Source of the DNA: Streptomyces sp. NBC_01476
GTDB taxonomy: Bacteria; Actinomycetota; Actinomycetes; Streptomycetales; Streptomycetaceae
NCBI RefSeq assembly: GCF_036227265.1
Contig: NZ_CP109446.1
Coordinates: forward strand, 6,217,001-6,281,000
Length of the DNA stretch: 64,000 bases
Direction: 5' to 3'
Within the stretch, counting starts at the first letter, position 1. The number at the start of each line of letters is the position of its first letter. Shown one piece after another: positions 35,275 to 42,999 of the stretch. The notes under the pieces are model-generated. The model worked only from the letters and a program-made list of their open reading frames with translations, did no database searches and was not told where the DNA came from. The translations under genes and the position numbers were made by a program.

Positions 35275-35808
35275 CTACAGGCCGGCCTCGTCCAGCAGCA
35301 GGTACAGCACACCAACCAGCGAACCGCTGCTGACGATCTCGCGGCGGTCAATCATGCCGCGCAGTTCGGACAACGGGATCCACTCAAGCCGGTCGGACTC
35401 GTTGAGTTCCGTCGGCGGGCCCGCGTAGTCGACTGCGTTGGCACGGAAGACAAAGTGCTCGGAGTCGGTGATGCCATTGGCCGGCTGGGCGTAGATCAGC
35501 GGCGTCATCTCGCCGGTACGCCAGCCAGTCTCCTCCAGCACCTCCCGAGCCGCAGCCTCGGCCGGGGTCTCGCCGGGCTCTATCAGCCCCATGGGCAGCT
35601 CCCAGGCCCACGAGTCCGTGATGAAGCGATGCCGCCACATCATCAGCACCTGCTTCTCGCTGTTCATCACGGCCGCCACCGCCAGGTGCCGCAGCTTGAG
35701 AACGTGGTGCTCCCAGCGGTGCCCGTCCGGCTGCTCGACGTCCACCAACCACACGTTCACCCAGGGGTTCTCGTAGATCGGACGTTCCCCATGGATCTTC
35801 CACTGCAT
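35275..35808 (-). CDS. Nudix hydrolase, ADP-ribose-pyrophosphatase-like
   Basis: The 177-aa protein has N-terminal strands typical of ADP-ribose pyrophosphatases (IYENPWVNVWLVDVEQPDGH) and a Nudix box in PMGLIEPGETPAEAAAREVL plus EETGW. AQPANGITDSEHFVFRA and DRLEWIPLSELRGMI follow. A role in clearing ADP-ribose-like compounds is likely. Its stop codon immediately follows the XRE gene's end on the opposite strand. It is a second Nudix gene in the element. Confidence 0.9.
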   Translation of the reverse strand: MQWKIHGERPIYENPWVNVWLVDVEQPDGHRWEHHVLKLRHLAVAAVMNSEKQVLMMWRHRFITDSWAWELPMGLIEPGETPAEAAAREVLEETGWRTGEMTPLIYAQPANGITDSEHFVFRANAVDYAGPPTELNESDRLEWIPLSELRGMIDRREIVSSGSLVGVLYLLLDEAGL

Positions 35809-35875
35809 CGCTGCGGCCCCTCTCGACGAGGCTCAGCATCTCAGACGAGGGACCGGCACGGGCCGTTGAGACCAT

Positions 35876-36439
35876 TAGTGTCAGGGCGACGAATAGCGGA
35901 GCAGGAACCTGTGAAAGGCATATGAAGTTGCCGCATCACGAGCCGATGCGGTATTGGTCCTCCTTCGGCCTGCAAGGCGGCCGACGCACAACGGAGACCT
36001 CGCGACCTCCAATCATCTCGAAGCGATCATCCGTCGTCCTGCAGTGTGACGCATGACGCGGGGCGGCACGGTTCGCGTCCCTCGCGCTCTCAGTTGTGAT
36101 GCTCCGCTGCCCCGGAGGACGACAGCCACTCACGAGAGCAGCGTCCACGGTCACGAAGACCCGGGTGTTGCGACGCTCCGCCGCCCTGGAGAGCGGCGGC
36201 AACCCCGGGGTCGAGGGTACCCGTGGCCGGGACCTTCAGGCGGTTGCGATTCTCCGCGTCCCAAGGAGAGTCCATCTCCTGTTCTGCCGCGGCGCTCGCC
36301 AGCTGAGCATGAAGTTGCGACCTTCCCGCTGGCCCGTAGGACGCCAGATACTCCGTGAGTATGTGGCTGTGCAGCCCCCGATCCCGGGTCGCGATCCTCC
36401 GCTTCATTGGGGAGATGGCTGTTTTTCGTTCCGGCCCGG
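35876..36439. other. Gap between Nudix and cas7; one unrecognised frame
   Basis: 564 bases where cas4-cas1-cas2 and a CRISPR array would normally follow cas7. I see no repeated units. A 105-codon minus-strand frame (36090-36407, starting MKRRIATRDRGLHSHILTEY) has fair codon bias in its first two thirds but matches nothing I know. It may be a gene remnant. Confidence 0.3.
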
Positions 36440-37294
36440 TTAGCCGAGGACGCGGGTGAGGGCGATGCCGTCGGGGAGGTCGGTGTCGTTGATCTCGGTG
36501 GTGTAGTCGTCGTAGGAACGGGCGGTGGGACTGCCGGTGGGTTTGACGTGGATGCGGTTGAATAGTTGGTGGGCGGGGTCTTTGCCGTAGGCGTCGTCGT
36601 GGGTGAAGACGTAGAGGCCGCGGAGGGTCATTTCGCCGCGGCTGGAGGCGCGGTCGTGTTCGAGCATGAGGGTGAAGGCGCGCCAGAAGACAGCCAGGTC
36701 GTCGGTGGTGACGCCGGTGCGTTTGGCGAGGGGGGCAGAGAAGTGGCCGGTGCCGAGGTAGAGGCCGTAGGGGACGATGTGCTTGCTGCCCATCTCGGTT
36801 TCTTTGGTCTTGAGGTCTTCGGCGCGGGTGGGCGTGACGCGGGTGATCCCGATTTCCTGAGGGGTGATGGGGTCGATGGAGCGGGAGAAGCTGATCTGGA
36901 CCGGTCCCTGGAAGCGGCCGGCGGTTTTGTCCCTCTTGCCGGTGGTCATGACGGCGCCGAACATGCGGACGTCAAAGAAGTTTTGGCACATCCGGGTGCG
37001 GGCGGTAGCGGCGTCGGTCGCCTTGCCGTCGGTGTAAGCACGTTCGTGCTGCGCGTTGAGGGCGACGCCGGATTCGACGTAGATCTCGTAACCGGGCACG
37101 CCTTCCTTGATCGGGGAGGTGGTGTTGCGGATCTTGCGCTTGATGGCGACGTCAGTGATGAGTCCCTGCATGCTGACGGGGTCAATGCGGGGCATTCCGC
37201 CGGCGTCGGGGTCGCCGTTGGGGTTGCCGTCCCGGACATCGATGAGGAAGACGAAGTCGTGTTTCCTGGCCGGGTCGAGGCGCGGTTCGGTCAT
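36440..37294 (-). CDS. cas7: Cas7/Csd2, type I-C Cascade backbone subunit
   Basis: Cas7 polymerises along the crRNA in the type I-C interference complex. The 284-aa protein is full length for the family. It starts with the FVFLIDVRDGNPNGDPDAGG motif and has IKRKIRNTT, CQNFFDVRMFGAVMTTGKR, GPVQISFSRSIDPI and a thumb region KHIVPYGLYLGTGHFSAPLA. It is the only cas gene here that is intact. It lies 32 bp after cas8c. Without cas3, cas5 and an array it cannot support interference alone. Confidence 0.92.
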   Translation of the reverse strand: MTEPRLDPARKHDFVFLIDVRDGNPNGDPDAGGMPRIDPVSMQGLITDVAIKRKIRNTTSPIKEGVPGYEIYVESGVALNAQHERAYTDGKATDAATARTRMCQNFFDVRMFGAVMTTGKRDKTAGRFQGPVQISFSRSIDPITPQEIGITRVTPTRAEDLKTKETEMGSKHIVPYGLYLGTGHFSAPLAKRTGVTTDDLAVFWRAFTLMLEHDRASSRGEMTLRGLYVFTHDDAYGKDPAHQLFNRIHVKPTGSPTARSYDDYTTEINDTDLPDGIALTRVLG

Positions 37295-37326
37295 GGTGGT
37301 TCTCCTGGTGGGTTGGGCGGCGGGTG

Positions 37327-39014
37327 TCAGTTGGCGGGAGCGTCAAGGACGAGGTCGGCGTCGTCTTCGACGGCGTCGCCGGCTTCTCGGGCGGCTTTGG
37401 CGGCGCTGGCGCGGGCGAAGTCGTCGGCGCGTTGGTGTTCATAGCCCAGGACGAACGCACCCTGCTGCGGGAGCGGCAGGACGGCGGGGATGTCGTCACC
37501 GAGGAGGCTGAAGATCGTGCCGAGCTTGCGTTCGAGTGCGGTGGCGGTGCCGGGCCGTTTGCGGCGGATCTGGCCGAGGTGGTTGTTGGCGCCGACGCGG
37601 AGGTTGGGCAGAACGGAGCCGGAGCTGGTCATGACGGTGCCGAAGTACTTGTCGCGAATAGTGGCGTTGACCTTGCGGTCGGCGATCTTGCCTGCGGTGT
37701 ACTGGATGCTTTCCAGGGCGGCGAACAGGCGTCCGCAGACGTAGCCGGGATTCGTGTTGTCGGGATTCAAACCGGGCATGGCCAAGTCCTCCAGGGCGTG
37801 GGTGCGGGTCAGCGTGAGTCGCAGGAGGGCGGTTCGGGCGGTGTCGGGGTGCTGGTCGGCGCGGACGCGCTGCAGCAGGCGGGGCAGGATCCAGGCCGGC
37901 GGGGGTGTGCCGTGCAGGGCTGTGGCGTACAGCGCGGCTTCGAGGCCGAACGGAATAGTCGCGGGGATGTACTTGTCGCTCCGCCGGTCCCAGCGGGCGG
38001 CGGCCAGGCACAGGCGCCAGACGGAGAAGACTCGGTCTTCGTTGCGCCAGCCGTCGTGGATGCGGTGGTCGTCGAACCATTGGCCGAGGCGGATCTTGAC
38101 CTCGGGCAGGGGTACGTCGATCCAGTCATTGACGGCGGCACGGCCTGCGTTGAGCCCGAGGGACAGGGCGTGGAAGTCATTGGCGTCGGTCTGGCGGACC
38201 GGATGTTCCTTTGCGGTGCGGGCGGCGTCCATGAGTTCGGCGACCTGCTGGGGGTCGGGGCCGTCTAGCTGCTGCATCCAGCCGGTGTTGGCCGGTTTGC
38301 GAGTCCACCACAGGGTGACGAAGTCCGCGCCGCGGTGACGGTGGCGGGGGCCGATGAGCAAGGTGACGATCGCGGTTCCGTTGACGTCGCCGCCCGCGGG
38401 GATGGCGCCCTTGCGGATGGGTGTCCAGCAGCAGGCCCTGGGCGCCGCACACCAGGCAGGTACCGGTCCCACTGCGGCCGGTCTTCAGGCCCCGCACGTG
38501 CTCGGCCCAGAAGCCGGAGACTGATTCCTGCTCGTGCGCCCAGCGCCCGTCGATAGTGAACGCCATCAGGTCCCCGGCGTTCAGATCCTTGGGCAGCGGC
38601 GGCGGGGTGCGCAGGAAGTTCAGGACGGCTTCGGCTGTGGGGTCGCCGGGGACAGTGGCTGCCCACTGCTCGGTCAGTGCGAGGAATGCGGCCTTGTACT
38701 TGGTTGCCTTGGCGGCGTCCTTCGCGGAGACCTCGCCAGTCGCGGGATCCTTGCGGGGCACTTCCGAGGACGTACTCGGCGGTGTCCGCCAGGAGGAGGG
38801 GCGTTACGGCCCTGGTGCGGTGGACGTGAGGGGCGGGGCGGAGGACGCCGCGGTCCTGGGGTTCGCCCTTGGCGGCCCGCGGGGGGCGGATGTTGTCCAG
38901 GGACACGCCACGCTCGTGCAGGGTGACTTTCCAAGCGATCTGCTTGTGCCGGTAGTAGGCAGGCGGCGCGTCGGTGCGCCGGGCGTTGTACGCGACGAGG
39001 CGGTGCAGGAGCAT
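37327..39014 (-). pseudogene. cas8c: Cas8c/Csd1, type I-C large subunit, two frameshifts
   Basis: Three consecutive frames together make one Csd1-like protein of about 560 aa. Segment 1 starts MLLHRLVAYNARRTDAPPAY and ends ...LLLADTAEYVLG. Segment 2 runs VPRKDPATGEVSAKDAAKAT to GTCLVCGAQGLLLDT. Segment 3 runs IRKGAIPAGGDVNGTAIVTL to the end and includes NPGYVCGRLFAALESIQYTA and KVNATIRDKYFGTVMTSSGS. The first shift is near 38766 (one extra base after CTCGGA) and the second near 38420. The ATG overlaps the cas5 stop (TGATG). It is broken unless the shifts are sequencing errors. Confidence 0.85.
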
Positions 39015-39475
39015 CAGGCCCCCTTGCGCCAGGACGCCTTCGGCATGTCGACGTCGTCGGGGCCCAGCGGCTTCCCGACTTCAAGCACACCGTGTTGCAG
39101 ACGGGCGTTGAACCAGCGGTAGCGCTCGCCCTCGTCGGTGTATTCGATCGAGTGGAGCATCACCCCCCAGCTCGTCGTTGCGGTCGATCGGGCGCCCTTC
39201 CACCGGCGCCGAGCCCGTCGGCCCGAAGTAACCCGCGAACTCACGCGTGCCGAGGAAGGGCTGGGAGAAGCACTGGCCGCGCTCGACGCGGCGGCGGAAC
39301 TGGGCACGGTACTTCGCGGCCGGGGCGCCAGCGTCAGGGGCCAGTTTCATCTGGGTGTGCACGCGGTAGGCGACGTCTTTGAGGGTCATGGTGTTGCGCT
39401 GGTCCCGGTCGGTCTCGACGTCGTACCTCAGGGCGCGGTCGGCTTGCAGCCGGCGGATCTGGTCGAGGATCGCAA
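39014..39475 (-). pseudogene. cas5c: Cas5c, type I-C crRNA endonuclease, truncated and frameshifted
   Basis: The readable part begins near 39475 with LDQIRRLQADRALRYDVETD and continues RNTMTLKDVAYRVHTQMKLA, RRRVERGQCFSQPFLGTREF and PIDRNDELG. It then shifts frame at a run of six G (near 39165-39170) to VMLHSIEYTDEGERYRWFNA and MPKASWRKGA. The N-terminal ~80-90 residues expected of Cas5c are absent, and the upstream sequence is unrelated. The loss of this end probably also removed cas3. In type I-C systems Cas5 processes crRNA, so the pathway is dead. Confidence 0.82.
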
Positions 39476-39596
39476 CAGCGGTGCTGGGTACTCGCGCAGC
39501 GCGAGCGGCAGCGTGGCCACCGCTTTCCGGGGCGGCGGGATCACAATTCCCGGATCGCCCCATCCCTGACCAATGGACGCGGGGCCGGTGGCCCCA

Positions 39597-39614
39597 GTCC
39601 GCAAACGGTCCGCA
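39597..39614 (+). repeat. Subterminal repeat at right end of the element
   Basis: GTCCGCAAACGGTCCGCA matches the left subterminal repeat at 25492-25509 in 17 of 18 positions and in the same orientation. It lies 105 bp inside the right parE repeat. Confidence 0.5.
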
Positions 39615-39718
39615 GGACAGGGGAAAACGGCCGTCGGGGGCCAACGCCACCCGTCGGAGAAACGCCAGGTCAGCGCGCAAGTAGCCGCTCCGCCGCAGGT
39701 CAGAAGGTTGCCTGATTG

Positions 39719-39770
39719 GTTCATCACCAACTCGGCGGCGACGCTGGACCGGGCGCGGATCGACGTGTGA
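39719..39770 (+). repeat. attR-like direct repeat (duplicate parE 3' end)
   Basis: It is an isolated copy of the parE C-terminal coding end (FITNSAATLDRARIDV, stop) with no parE sequence upstream. It is 50/52 identical to 25398-25449. Confidence 0.8.
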
Positions 39771-39939
39771 TTTCCGCCAGGGCGCGGTGCGGGACCGCTT
39801 CGGAGGGCCCGCACCCGCTGGTGTGAGCTCGGGGAGGCGCAGCTGTTCCGCCGTGGCCCGCGCCGCTGACGGCGGGCGGACACGTGGAGGCTCCCCCTCT
39901 CCTGGGCTCCGGCGCGACAGTTCTCACGGCGCTCCGTGA

Positions 39940-40069
39940 TCAAGCAGACGGTGACCGGTGGTGGGATGCGTGGTAGTGGTCCACGTATGCGCGTTGCTCT
40001 TTGTCGAGGGACGGTCCGTCCTCGCTCTCGAAGGCTTCGTCGATGCGGGCTTCGATCCAGAAGCGGTAA
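39940..40069 (-). pseudogene. SMI1/KNR4-like gene, C-terminal fragment cut off by IS
   Basis: On the minus strand it reads YRFWIEARIDEAFESEDGPS, then LDKEQRAYVDHYHASHHRSPSA and stop. It joins seamlessly to the other fragment (...TFEEWA) if the IS and one TAA target copy are removed, giving FEEWAYRFWIE, a typical end of SMI1/KNR4 (SUKH) proteins. Confidence 0.7.
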
Positions 40070-40213
40070 GTTGCTGTTGTCGTTCCGGCCTTGGGGAGTG
40101 GGCTTCGAACCGGGGTTCCCGTTTGGGTGGTGACGGCATGGTCGGTGCATAAGGGTGGGGCCTTCTGAACAGTTCGATGGTGTCGAATCAACGAACAACG
40201 TCAGGAGGCCCCG

Positions 40214-41131
40214 GTGTTGGAGTGTTCCGTGTCGATGGCTGGGCCGTCCAGTTCGGTCACTCCGGGGTGTGACTGCCTGGCACACCGGTTCGGAAACGCC
40301 GCCGACAACGGGGCCCGGCAGCCGCGTTATCCGTCGGACATGACGGACGAGGAGTGGAAGGTGGTCCGGCCGTTGCTGCCGGTGCCGGGCTGGATGCGGG
40401 GCCGCGGCGGGCAGCCGGAGGCGTATTGCCACCGGGCCATACTGGACGCGGTCCGGTATCTGGTCGACAACGGAATCAAGTGGCGCGCGATGCCGGCCGA
40501 TTTCCCGCCGTGGGACCGGGTCTACGCGTTCTTCCGCCGCTGGCGCGACCGCGGCCTGATCGGGGAGTTCCACGACCGGCTGCGCGACCGGGTCCGCACC
40601 CGTGCCGGGCGGGACATCGAGCCGACGGCCGCCGTGATCGACTCCCAGTCGGTCAAGGCCGACGCCGTGGTGGGCTCGGACAGCCGCGGCTTCGACGGCG
40701 GGAAGCTGATCAACGGCCGCAAAAGGCACCTGGTGGTCGACAGTCTCGGGCTGCTGCTGGGCGTGATGGTCACCGCTGCGGACGTCGGAGACCGCACCGC
40801 CGCGAAGGTCCTGCTCCAGCGGGTGGCCGAGGCGCATCACCGTCTGGTCCTGGTCTGGGCAGACGGCGGATACACCGGCAGCCTCGTCGAGCACTGCCTG
40901 GCCGTCCTCGCGCTGGTCCTGCAGGTCGTCAAACGCAGCGACGACCAGAAGGGTTTCGTGGTCCTGCCCAAGCGGTGGATCGTTGAGCGCACCAACGCCT
41001 GGCTGATGCGCACCCGCCGGCTGGCACGCGACTACGAACGCCGCACCACCAGCGCGGAGGCGATCGTCTACTGGTCGATGACCCTGCTCATGACCCGCCG
41101 ACTGGCCCGGCCACACCCTTCGCCAGCGTGA
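40214..41131 (+). CDS. IS5-family transposase
   Basis: The 305-aa DDE transposase has an N-terminal DUF4096-like region (YPSDMTDEEWKVVRPLLPVP, RAILDAVRYLVDNGIKWRAM). The catalytic residues lie in AAVIDSQSVKADAVVGSDSR (D), LVWADGGYTGSLVEH (D) and KRWIVERTNAWLMRTRRLAR (E). AGGAGG precedes the GTG. Its 3' end overlaps the convergent gene by 44 bp. It looks intact. Confidence 0.92.
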   Translation: MLECSVSMAGPSSSVTPGCDCLAHRFGNAADNGARQPRYPSDMTDEEWKVVRPLLPVPGWMRGRGGQPEAYCHRAILDAVRYLVDNGIKWRAMPADFPPWDRVYAFFRRWRDRGLIGEFHDRLRDRVRTRAGRDIEPTAAVIDSQSVKADAVVGSDSRGFDGGKLINGRKRHLVVDSLGLLLGVMVTAADVGDRTAAKVLLQRVAEAHHRLVLVWADGGYTGSLVEHCLAVLALVLQVVKRSDDQKGFVVLPKRWIVERTNAWLMRTRRLARDYERRTTSAEAIVYWSMTLLMTRRLARPHPSPA

Positions 41132-41591
41132 ACTGGCCCGGTGAGGGCTCGGTCAGCCATCCCCGCGCGACCAGGCGTTTCGCCTTCGCCCGCAAGGCCT
41201 CCACCCGCGCCGGCACCACGTCCATCCCGAACACCGCGGCCATCTCCTGGCAAGTCAAGGGCCCTTGATGAAGCCGGGACCGGTCGGCGAGTGCCTGCAC
41301 GATCCGCTGGTAGTCCACCGACAGGACCGAACAGGCAAGCCCTTCGCGCCACACAGGCACCTGTGACCTCGATTGCACCGCATCCCGCGAGCTTTGGGAG
41401 GCTTCCGCCTGGTCATCGCCGCCGGAAGCCAGCACCGCGTCGACTCGCCTGCGGGCGACCGACCACTCCTGCCATTCCTGCTCGGCCTCGGCCAGCTCGG
41501 CCTGGATCCGATCAGCCTCCTCCCGCAGCCCGTCGACCCGACGACGAGCAGCAACCTCGTGCTGTTCCAGCAGTCCGACAACCGACGGCAT
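41088..41591 (-). CDS. IS-borne coiled-coil/winged-helix protein of unknown function
   Basis: The 167-aa product has an N-terminal coiled coil (LREEADRIQAELAEAEQEWQ, residues ~20-45). The C-terminal winged-helix-like part runs LTCQEMAAVFGMDVVPARVE, LRAKAKRLVARGWLTEPSPG. It lies inside the IS, antiparallel to the transposase and overlapping its end by 44 bp. It may modulate transposition or be a passenger. The start MPSVVGLLEQ is one of several possible; GTG codons just downstream are alternatives. Confidence 0.7.
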   Translation of the reverse strand: MPSVVGLLEQHEVAARRRVDGLREEADRIQAELAEAEQEWQEWSVARRRVDAVLASGGDDQAEASQSSRDAVQSRSQVPVWREGLACSVLSVDYQRIVQALADRSRLHQGPLTCQEMAAVFGMDVVPARVEALRAKAKRLVARGWLTEPSPGQFTLAKGVAGPVGGS

Positions 41592-41702
41592 CCCGGCCTC
41601 CCCAGCGAGCGACAACCCGACAGGCCACACCTCCCACCGAACTACCCAACCCATGCCTGACCAGTGAAAACGCCGCCCTCAAATTCGGAACGACAACAGC
41701 GA

Positions 41703-42275
41703 CTAAGCCCACTCCTCGAAGGTGGCAGCGCAGTACTGGAGAGCGGCCAACTGCTCCTCCCTGTCGTCGATATCGCTGTCCCCGCGGAAAGCGCCACCAC
41801 TGACGTGGGCCTCGTACTCGTACCCGTACTCAAGATGAGAGTGCACCACGAAGGCCGGACTGCCGGGCCGCAGGTAGAGGTACCAGAGAACGCAGTCCTG
41901 CTGGTCGCGGAAGAAGCGAACGAGGAAGGCGCCGGGCTCGACCGGGCTGGGTATCGGCTCGGAAAGGCTGCTCCAACAGCTCGTCGGCGCGTTGTCCTCC
42001 AGTGCGTCCGGGAGGTTCTCCGAGGCGTAGAAAGCCAGGAAGTCTGCAGGGAGCGACAGCCCCCTCCTGTCCAACTGCTCAGTCAGCGTTCGAAGTTCCC
42101 CGGCGTTGCGCGCAGAGATTCCGGTGCTTCCCCCGAGCCACTCGAAGGTCCCCTGGAAAAGTCGTGTGTCCAGGGGAGGCAAGGAATCGTAGGAGGAGCG
42201 GACGTAGCCGCCGGAAGGGGAACGATGACCCCCCAGGTCACTTCCGCACCAGCTGGCCGCGAAGTTGATGCTCAT
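41703..42275 (-). pseudogene. SMI1/KNR4 (SUKH)-like gene, N-terminal part, interrupted by IS
   Basis: 190 residues run from MSINFAASWCGSDLGG to a stop created at the IS junction (TFEEWA, TAG). Features are LTEQLDRRGLSLPADFLAFY, VEPGAFLVRFFRDQQDCVLW and AFVVHSHLEYGYEYEA, which follow the SMI1/KNR4 layout. Such proteins often act as immunity or cell-stress proteins. The missing C-terminal ~43 residues lie beyond the IS at 39940-40069. It is probably inactive. Confidence 0.7.
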
Positions 42276-42404
42276 CTCGTGAAGGGTATCCGGGCGAATC
42301 CGCCGTTTGTTCAACGGAATTCGGGCCGGCGCCGGGTCGGCCCGGTGGCCGGTCGGGTCCGCGCGGAGTCGGGCCGGAGCCGTCGGCCCTGGCGGCTCCA
42401 CCTG

Positions 42405-42429
42405 GGGGTGGAGAGAAGGTTTCCACCCC
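42405..42429. promoter_or_regulatory. Candidate operator upstream of the two-component operon
   Basis: GGGGTGGA (42405-42412) and TCCACCCC (42422-42429) form a perfect 8-bp inverted repeat with a 9-bp spacer. TTGATC (42434) and TAGATT (42460-42465) follow as possible promoter elements. It may be the binding site of the NarL-type regulator encoded downstream. Confidence 0.5.
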
Positions 42430-42522
42430 TGGCTTGATCCTTTGACCTGCGTGTTTCCGTAGATTCAAAACGTGGGCAGCACACCCGCCCACTCCCGAAT
42501 CCATCTCTCGGAGGCGTCCGTC

Positions 42523-42999
42523 ATGTCCGGTCTGGTCAATGCCGTGGTGATCGTCGCGGTCATCGGCATCGTGATCGCCCGCCAGCTCCGGCCCCGCCAG
42601 GTCGGCAGCGGCCGCTGGTGGCTGATTCCGGGCGTGCTGATCGTGCTCGCGGTGCGGGACGGCGGCCTCATAGACGCGCACCACCCGGACGCGGCGGCAG
42701 CACTCTTCGTCGCGGAACTGGTCGTCGGCCTCGCCATGGGCGTGGTGTGGGCGACCACCACCCGGATGTGGACCAAGCCGGACGGCACGGTGTGGGCTCA
42801 GGGCACCAAGGCCACCCTCGCCGTCTGGGTGCTGGGCATAGCCGTGCGGGTCGGGCTGTACGCGATCGCCGCCGCGGAGGACGTCCACCAGAGTTCCGGG
42901 TCGGTGCTGCTCGCGGTCGCCGTCACCCTGCTGATACGCACCGGGGTGCTAATCCGTCGGGCCCGGAGTCTGGAGCCGTCGTACCGTACGGTCTCATGA
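42523..42999 (+). CDS. CcdC/DUF1453-like membrane protein
   Basis: The 158-aa protein has about four hydrophobic helices: VNAVVIVAVIGIVIARQL, WWLIPGVLIVLAVRDGG, LFVAELVVGLAMGVVWATTT and VLGIAVRVGLYAIAAAE. It keeps the TRMWTKPDGTVWAQG loop of the family. The function is unknown. GGAGG lies ten bases before ATG 42523. An in-frame GTG at 42472 sits seven bases after TAGATT and could be a leaderless start. It overlaps the kinase gene by four bases (ATGA), so it probably works with the two-component system. Confidence 0.82.
   Translation: MSGLVNAVVIVAVIGIVIARQLRPRQVGSGRWWLIPGVLIVLAVRDGGLIDAHHPDAAAALFVAELVVGLAMGVVWATTTRMWTKPDGTVWAQGTKATLAVWVLGIAVRVGLYAIAAAEDVHQSSGSVLLAVAVTLLIRTGVLIRRARSLEPSYRTVS

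Larger units (their letters stand above)
25398..39770. mobile_element. Decaying integrative element inserted at the 3' end of parE
   Basis: The ends are a 52-bp direct repeat of the parE 3' end (25398-25449 and 39719-39770, 50/52 identical). Just inside the left repeat is the C-terminal part of a tyrosine integrase, followed by a relaxase-like remnant. The interior holds accessory genes and a broken type I-C cas set. Integrase, relaxase, XRE regulator, cas8c and cas5 are all truncated or frameshifted, while flanking core genes are intact. The element is therefore probably fixed in place. Boundaries are inferred from the repeat. Confidence 0.75.
40070..41703. mobile_element. IS5-family insertion sequence, 1634 bp
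   Basis: The terminal inverted repeats are GTTGCTGTTGTCGTTCCG (40070-40087) and CGGAACGACAACAGCGAC (41686-41703), 17/18 matched. They are flanked by a 3-bp duplication TAA (40067-40069 and 41704-41706). The element carries a DDE transposase on the plus strand and, convergent to it, a second gene coding for a coiled-coil/winged-helix protein. It interrupts an SMI1/KNR4-like gene, so the insertion is recent enough to reconstruct exactly. Confidence 0.85.

Noticed and set aside
35876..36439. CRISPR array next to the cas genes
   Set aside because: No sequence of 28-37 bases recurs at regular spacing here or elsewhere in the element.
39573..39770. 65-codon plus-strand frame ending in the parE C-terminus
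   Set aside because: Only the last 16 codons come from parE; the rest is non-coding element end. It is the att duplicate, not a gene.
40154..40180. GGGGCCTTCTGAACAGTTC-like sequence as IS left end
   Set aside because: No matching inverted copy exists after the transposase; the GTTGCTGTTG repeats with TAA duplication fit much better.
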